From positions 6,325,696 to 6,389,695 of the forward strand of contig CM067062.1 in assembly GCA_033980235.1 (NCBI GenBank): 64,000 nt of DNA. The letters are read 5' to 3'. Position numbers and translations under genes: made by a program. Every line of letters begins with the position of its first letter. Within the stretch, counting starts at the first letter, position 1. Of the stretch, positions 60,247 through 64,000 are shown piece after piece. The DNA comes from Diadema setosum (lineage: Eukaryota > Echinodermata > Echinoidea > Diadematoida > Diadematidae). The notes under the pieces were generated by a model that was given only the letters and a program-made list of their open reading frames with translations, had not been told where the DNA came from and did no database searches.

Positions 60247-61586
60247 CTAGAAATGTCGCTATGGCGACTGATGCCTCCGCCATAATGCATAATTCTCCCA
60301 ATAGGTGTATAGTACAATGTCTTCACAATGTGTGATGACATTGACAGTTTCACATAACTGGCAAAATATCAAATTAACAGGTTTGTCAGAAATATCTTGA
60401 ATGATCACTTTCCACGAACTGGGTTTGCTATAATTGTCTATTAAAGAGTGCAGGTACACATATTTGGGGAATTGAAAATTTTTACTGGACTTCTGACAGA
60501 CCTTATTATAAGTTTATGCAATGAGTATAATCTTCAAGGTATGAAGAAAGAGTGTAATTACAGTACAAAATATTTTTTTTTCATTTAAACCTGACCTTTG
60601 ACCCTTAACCTTTGACCTTCTGGCTGGAAATTTCCAAGAGAATCTCCATTAAGTAATACATGTACATATATTAAATCTTAAAACTGATGCAATCATTGCA
60701 TATACTAGTATATGAGGGAAATAATAACATTTTGAGGAGTTGACCTTGACATTTGACCCCTGACTATTGACCCATGACCCCTAAATTCCCTAGATAATCC
60801 CTGCCAGTCAGTATGCATATGTACCAAGTTCCATGAAGATACATTGAACCATTTGCGAGAAAAGTGATATTGCAATATTTTCACCTAACCTTTGACCTTT
60901 TGACCTTTGACCTTATGACATGAAACTCTCTCTGGAGAATCTTTATGCAGTAGTACATGTCTACACTAAGTTTCAAGAAAATAACTGCGGGCATTGCATA
61001 GATATGGGGGAAATAGCAACATTTTTAACATTTGACCTTGACCTTTTGACCTTTGACCTCTTGTCAATGTCACTAAAATCTACTCAACTAATTGTCCCAT
61101 CATACATCATCCTTGGACCAAGTTTGGTGAAAGCTGCTTCATCCAGTTTTGAGTTATCACGTAAACAGATGAATTTTAGGATTTGACCTTGAACTTTGAC
61201 CTTTGACCTCTGTCCGATTTCACTGAAAAACTAATCATGTAATTGTCCCATCATACATCATCCTCCAACAAAGTTTGGTGAAATTTGCTCCATCCAGTCT
61301 TGAGTTATCGCGTAAACGGATACAATTTCATGATTTGACCTTGACCTTTGACCTTTGACCTTTAGCCGATTTCACCCAAAATCTTATCAAATCATTGCCC
61401 CATCATACTTCATACTTGGACCAAGTTTGGTAAAATTCCAGTAAATATTACTCAAGTTATCGCGTAAACGAAAGCGGACGGACGTACGTACGGACGTACG
61501 GACGTACGGACGTACGGACGGACGGACGGACGGACAACCCGAAAACATAATGCCTCCGGCACCACTTCGTGGCGGAGGCATAAAAA
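60247..61586 (+). mobile_element. 1.3 kb non-autonomous element with TIRs and TGACCT arrays, copy 2
   Basis: A second copy of the element at 6769-8068. It has TGCCTCCGCCATAATGCAT at the left, TTTGACC arrays inside, a GGACGTACGGAC run and CTTCGTGGCGGAGGCATA at the right. The interior is diverged and rearranged relative to copy 1. Confidence 0.82.
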
Positions 61587-63450
61587 GAGTGAAACTTTTG
61601 GGTCATGATTATTTGCAAAGAGCTGACACCCCCCTCCCCATGATTTGAATGGTATGCTTACAAGGCTATGTCTCAAGACCAATTCAATTGGTCCACCACA
61701 GCTTGGTAAAAATTGCAAGGAGCAACACACACAGAACATTGTGGGATATGAAATGTCAATTTTTTATTCTTTTTTTTTTTTTGCTGTCAATGTTGTCTCT
61801 GCACAACTCTTCTTTTTTCAAAAAAAAAAATCAAAAGAATTTGTTTGATTTGGATCGCAACCCAAACCTCATTTAAAAATGCCTCATTTCTGTTCTCACT
61901 CTAACAATTTTGAAATTTGGGTCACGATCAGAATCACGACCTGAAAACACATTATTCTGAGTGCAATGAGAATGGCACTAGGGCCTATAACCTGAGTACT
62001 ACAAATACAAACAAACAAACAAAAAAACAAAGTAGGAAAAAAAAAATCACAAGACCAGCGAAGTGCAAAGTGATGTAGGGATGTCCTTGTATGGTCTTAC
62101 TCACCTGTGCAGATAATTTGGTTGTTTGTTTGTTTTTTTAATGGAACTTTTGCACCATTAAATTAAAAAGTACAGGACAAGTACTGGGCCCTGTTTTATC
62201 AAAAGATAAAATCAATTTTAAATTTCCTTACCGCACAGGCTGTCATAGACTTCCAGTTGAAATCAACTTTATAATCAATTTGAACTCCAATAAGGCCCTG
62301 ATACATCAGTGCGAGCATTTATAACATATCATGATACACCAACATCTCAATGCTGATATTGCTCCAATCATCAATGCTTGCGGTGCTGGCATTCTTTTTT
62401 ACCCAGTCTGAGAATATTTGTTTGTTTGTTTTGTTTTTTGTTTTTTTTTTCTATTTCAAAGATATTTGGATGGAATATTACAGTTTTCATGCTTTCCTCT
62501 GAAGGATTTTTTTTTCTTTTTTCAAGGCATGCCTACTTAACAGAAATCTTATTTCCTTTGTTTTTAATGATGAAGAATGCAAACATATCATGTGAGCACC
62601 CATATTGAGACCTTACACCATCTACAACATGTAAGTACCTTTACTGTCACCCAAACAGAGCTTTCTGACTGAGCTGAGACTAATGACAAAGAAGTCTTCT
62701 TTAATATTCATGAGAAGTGCAGAATGATGAACAACTTCTATTCTTGAGGGAAAGAAGCCTTATCAGTATCACTGCGCCCTACCCTCCTCCCCTTCCCTAT
62801 CCTTACTTGCTGCCATAAAAAAAAAAAAATGCAGAGATGAGACTATCGGTGCATTCATCCACCTCCACCATTCTTCTTGATGTTACAGCCAAGTATCACA
62901 AGTCTCGACATGCTGGAATAGTGCAAGTCCTTCCATTGTAAATTACATTTTCCCCAGTGACAATATCAAGTGCCCTCATTGATAATGCCTCATCCGTGAG
63001 ACAATCAGTTTTGCCGTTTCAAAGAAAACATGGCATGGCCCATTTCTAGTACAGTAGGAGCTATAGGCATTTGCTGGTTGCTGAACTGCCTGTTTGTCCG
63101 AATCATTGTAAAGGGACAGCACACAGCAACCATTGCATGGAGACAATTTCAAGAGCTGGAATTATCTATTTGGAGTCCTGTTAAATTATGACGGGGTATT
63201 AAAATGTGGTGAACCTACAAGAAACAGCAATAACATGGGTAAGAGGGGACAGTAACTACAATAATGTTGACCCAGGCAGAATCACACTACGCCACCAGTG
63301 GCTACATCTAATTTTAACAGTGACAGTACAAGGAGATAACACTGTCTCCACATTCATACCCACACATGACCACATTCACACTGTTATACACAAGTCTATT
63401 ATCGCCAAGGCTCCCTTACATTCACTCCTACCAAGATTATCACGGTGGTA

Positions 63451-63807
63451 TTAAAGGCATAATTTACCATTTGCAGATGAAAGCATTAGTGCTTTAAAAT
63501 AGTTCTAAAATGTGAGTTAGGGATAAAAACAACCACTGTCAAAATTTGAATCCATATAATCGATGTTAAGTGTTGTTAAATACACAAAATGTGAACAATA
63601 GTTATAATAAAAATGTTTCCAGACTAAACCGTATACAGTTACGGTTTATTGAGAAAAACCCTGATATCTCCTTATATTTTAGGTTTTATTGCAAATATTT
63701 CATATGGTAGGATGTTTTATGATACAACAGACCTACACATATGCATCAAATGTGATATCTGGAACATTTTTGAAATCACTGCTCCCAAAGGTAAACTGGA
63801 CCTTTAA
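63451..63807 (+). repeat. TTAA-bounded MITE, family B copy 3
   Basis: 357 bases, almost identical to 18851-19207, from TTAAAGGCATAATTTACC to CCTTTAA. High identity between the three copies suggests recent activity. Confidence 0.92.
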
Positions 63808-64000
63808 GAGCAAATCCCAAACCACCAATGTACTTAGGGTAGGTTCCCATGCACAGCCAATCGCCAAATTTCATTTGACCCACTGAGGATCAACACTATG
63901 AAATGCCATTAGCACCCTATGTAGCAGTGTTAAAATGGTAGTAGATGAGTTAATGCAGGTTGATTTTCACAACACCACTAACAAAAATGAGCCACAAGTA

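Larger units (their letters stand above)
56049..64000. other. Clathrin-like intron or upstream region, no exon recognised
   Basis: No sequence resembling the clathrin propeller's first half was found. Contents: repeat elements at 56771-57700, 60247-61586 and 63451-63807, homopolymers (58925, 59963) and AT-rich unique sequence. Confidence 0.6.

Noticed and set aside
56049..64000. Upstream exons of the clathrin-like gene
   Set aside because: GC-richer stretches near 59340-59460 and 62880-63010 were read on the minus strand, and neither resembles the clathrin propeller.

Overview
This is a eukaryotic genomic window: spliced genes with short, GC-richer exons in AT-rich, repeat-laden introns. Exon homology, small exons, microsatellites and a dense set of short inverted-repeat elements suggest a marine invertebrate. 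An echinoderm such as a sea urchin or relative is my best guess from the repeat style, but nothing here proves the species.

Three protein-coding genes can be assembled exon by exon, with matching GT/AG borders and reading phases. (1) On the minus strand, 26453 down to 407, is a rabaptin (RABEP1/RABEP2-type Rab5 effector). Twelve coding exons give 622 codons, and the C-terminal part runs off the left edge. (2) On the plus strand, 26926 to 37768, is a complete seven-exon RPA-interacting protein (RPAIN/RIP), 225 aa. (3) On the minus strand, 56048 down to 52892, are the last four coding exons of a diverged clathrin-heavy-chain terminal-domain (beta-propeller) gene. It ends in a stop codon just after the propeller, with no clathrin leg exons downstream. 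Its 5' exons lie beyond the right edge.

Layout: 1-13135 holds rabaptin exons 12 to 2. 13136-26440 is the 13.3 kb rabaptin intron 1, with transposon debris. 26454-26925 is a 472 bp head-to-head intergenic region, probably a shared promoter. 27016-32241 is RPAIN intron 1, filled with a tandem duplication, tRNA-like relics and Helitron-like palindromic ends. 32242-37768 is the rest of RPAIN. 37769-52891 is a gene-free 15 kb convergent spacer crowded with foldback elements. 52892-56048 is the clathrin-like gene, and 56049-64000 is its intron or upstream region.

Rabaptin and RPAIN are also near neighbours in human (17p13.2, with NUP88 between), so the linkage looks ancient. The rabaptin hinge exon has a textbook clathrin box (LLQFD) and a DXXLL-type acidic dileucine (DDALL). 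A clathrin box binds the clathrin terminal-domain propeller, and that fold is what the third gene encodes on its own. No complete transposase or reverse transcriptase ORF is visible. Mobile DNA is mostly non-autonomous: at least six TTAA-bounded foldback families, two copies of a 1.3 kb element and one 0.93 kb element rich in TGACCT/AGGTCA repeats, and one short LINE reverse-transcriptase tail.
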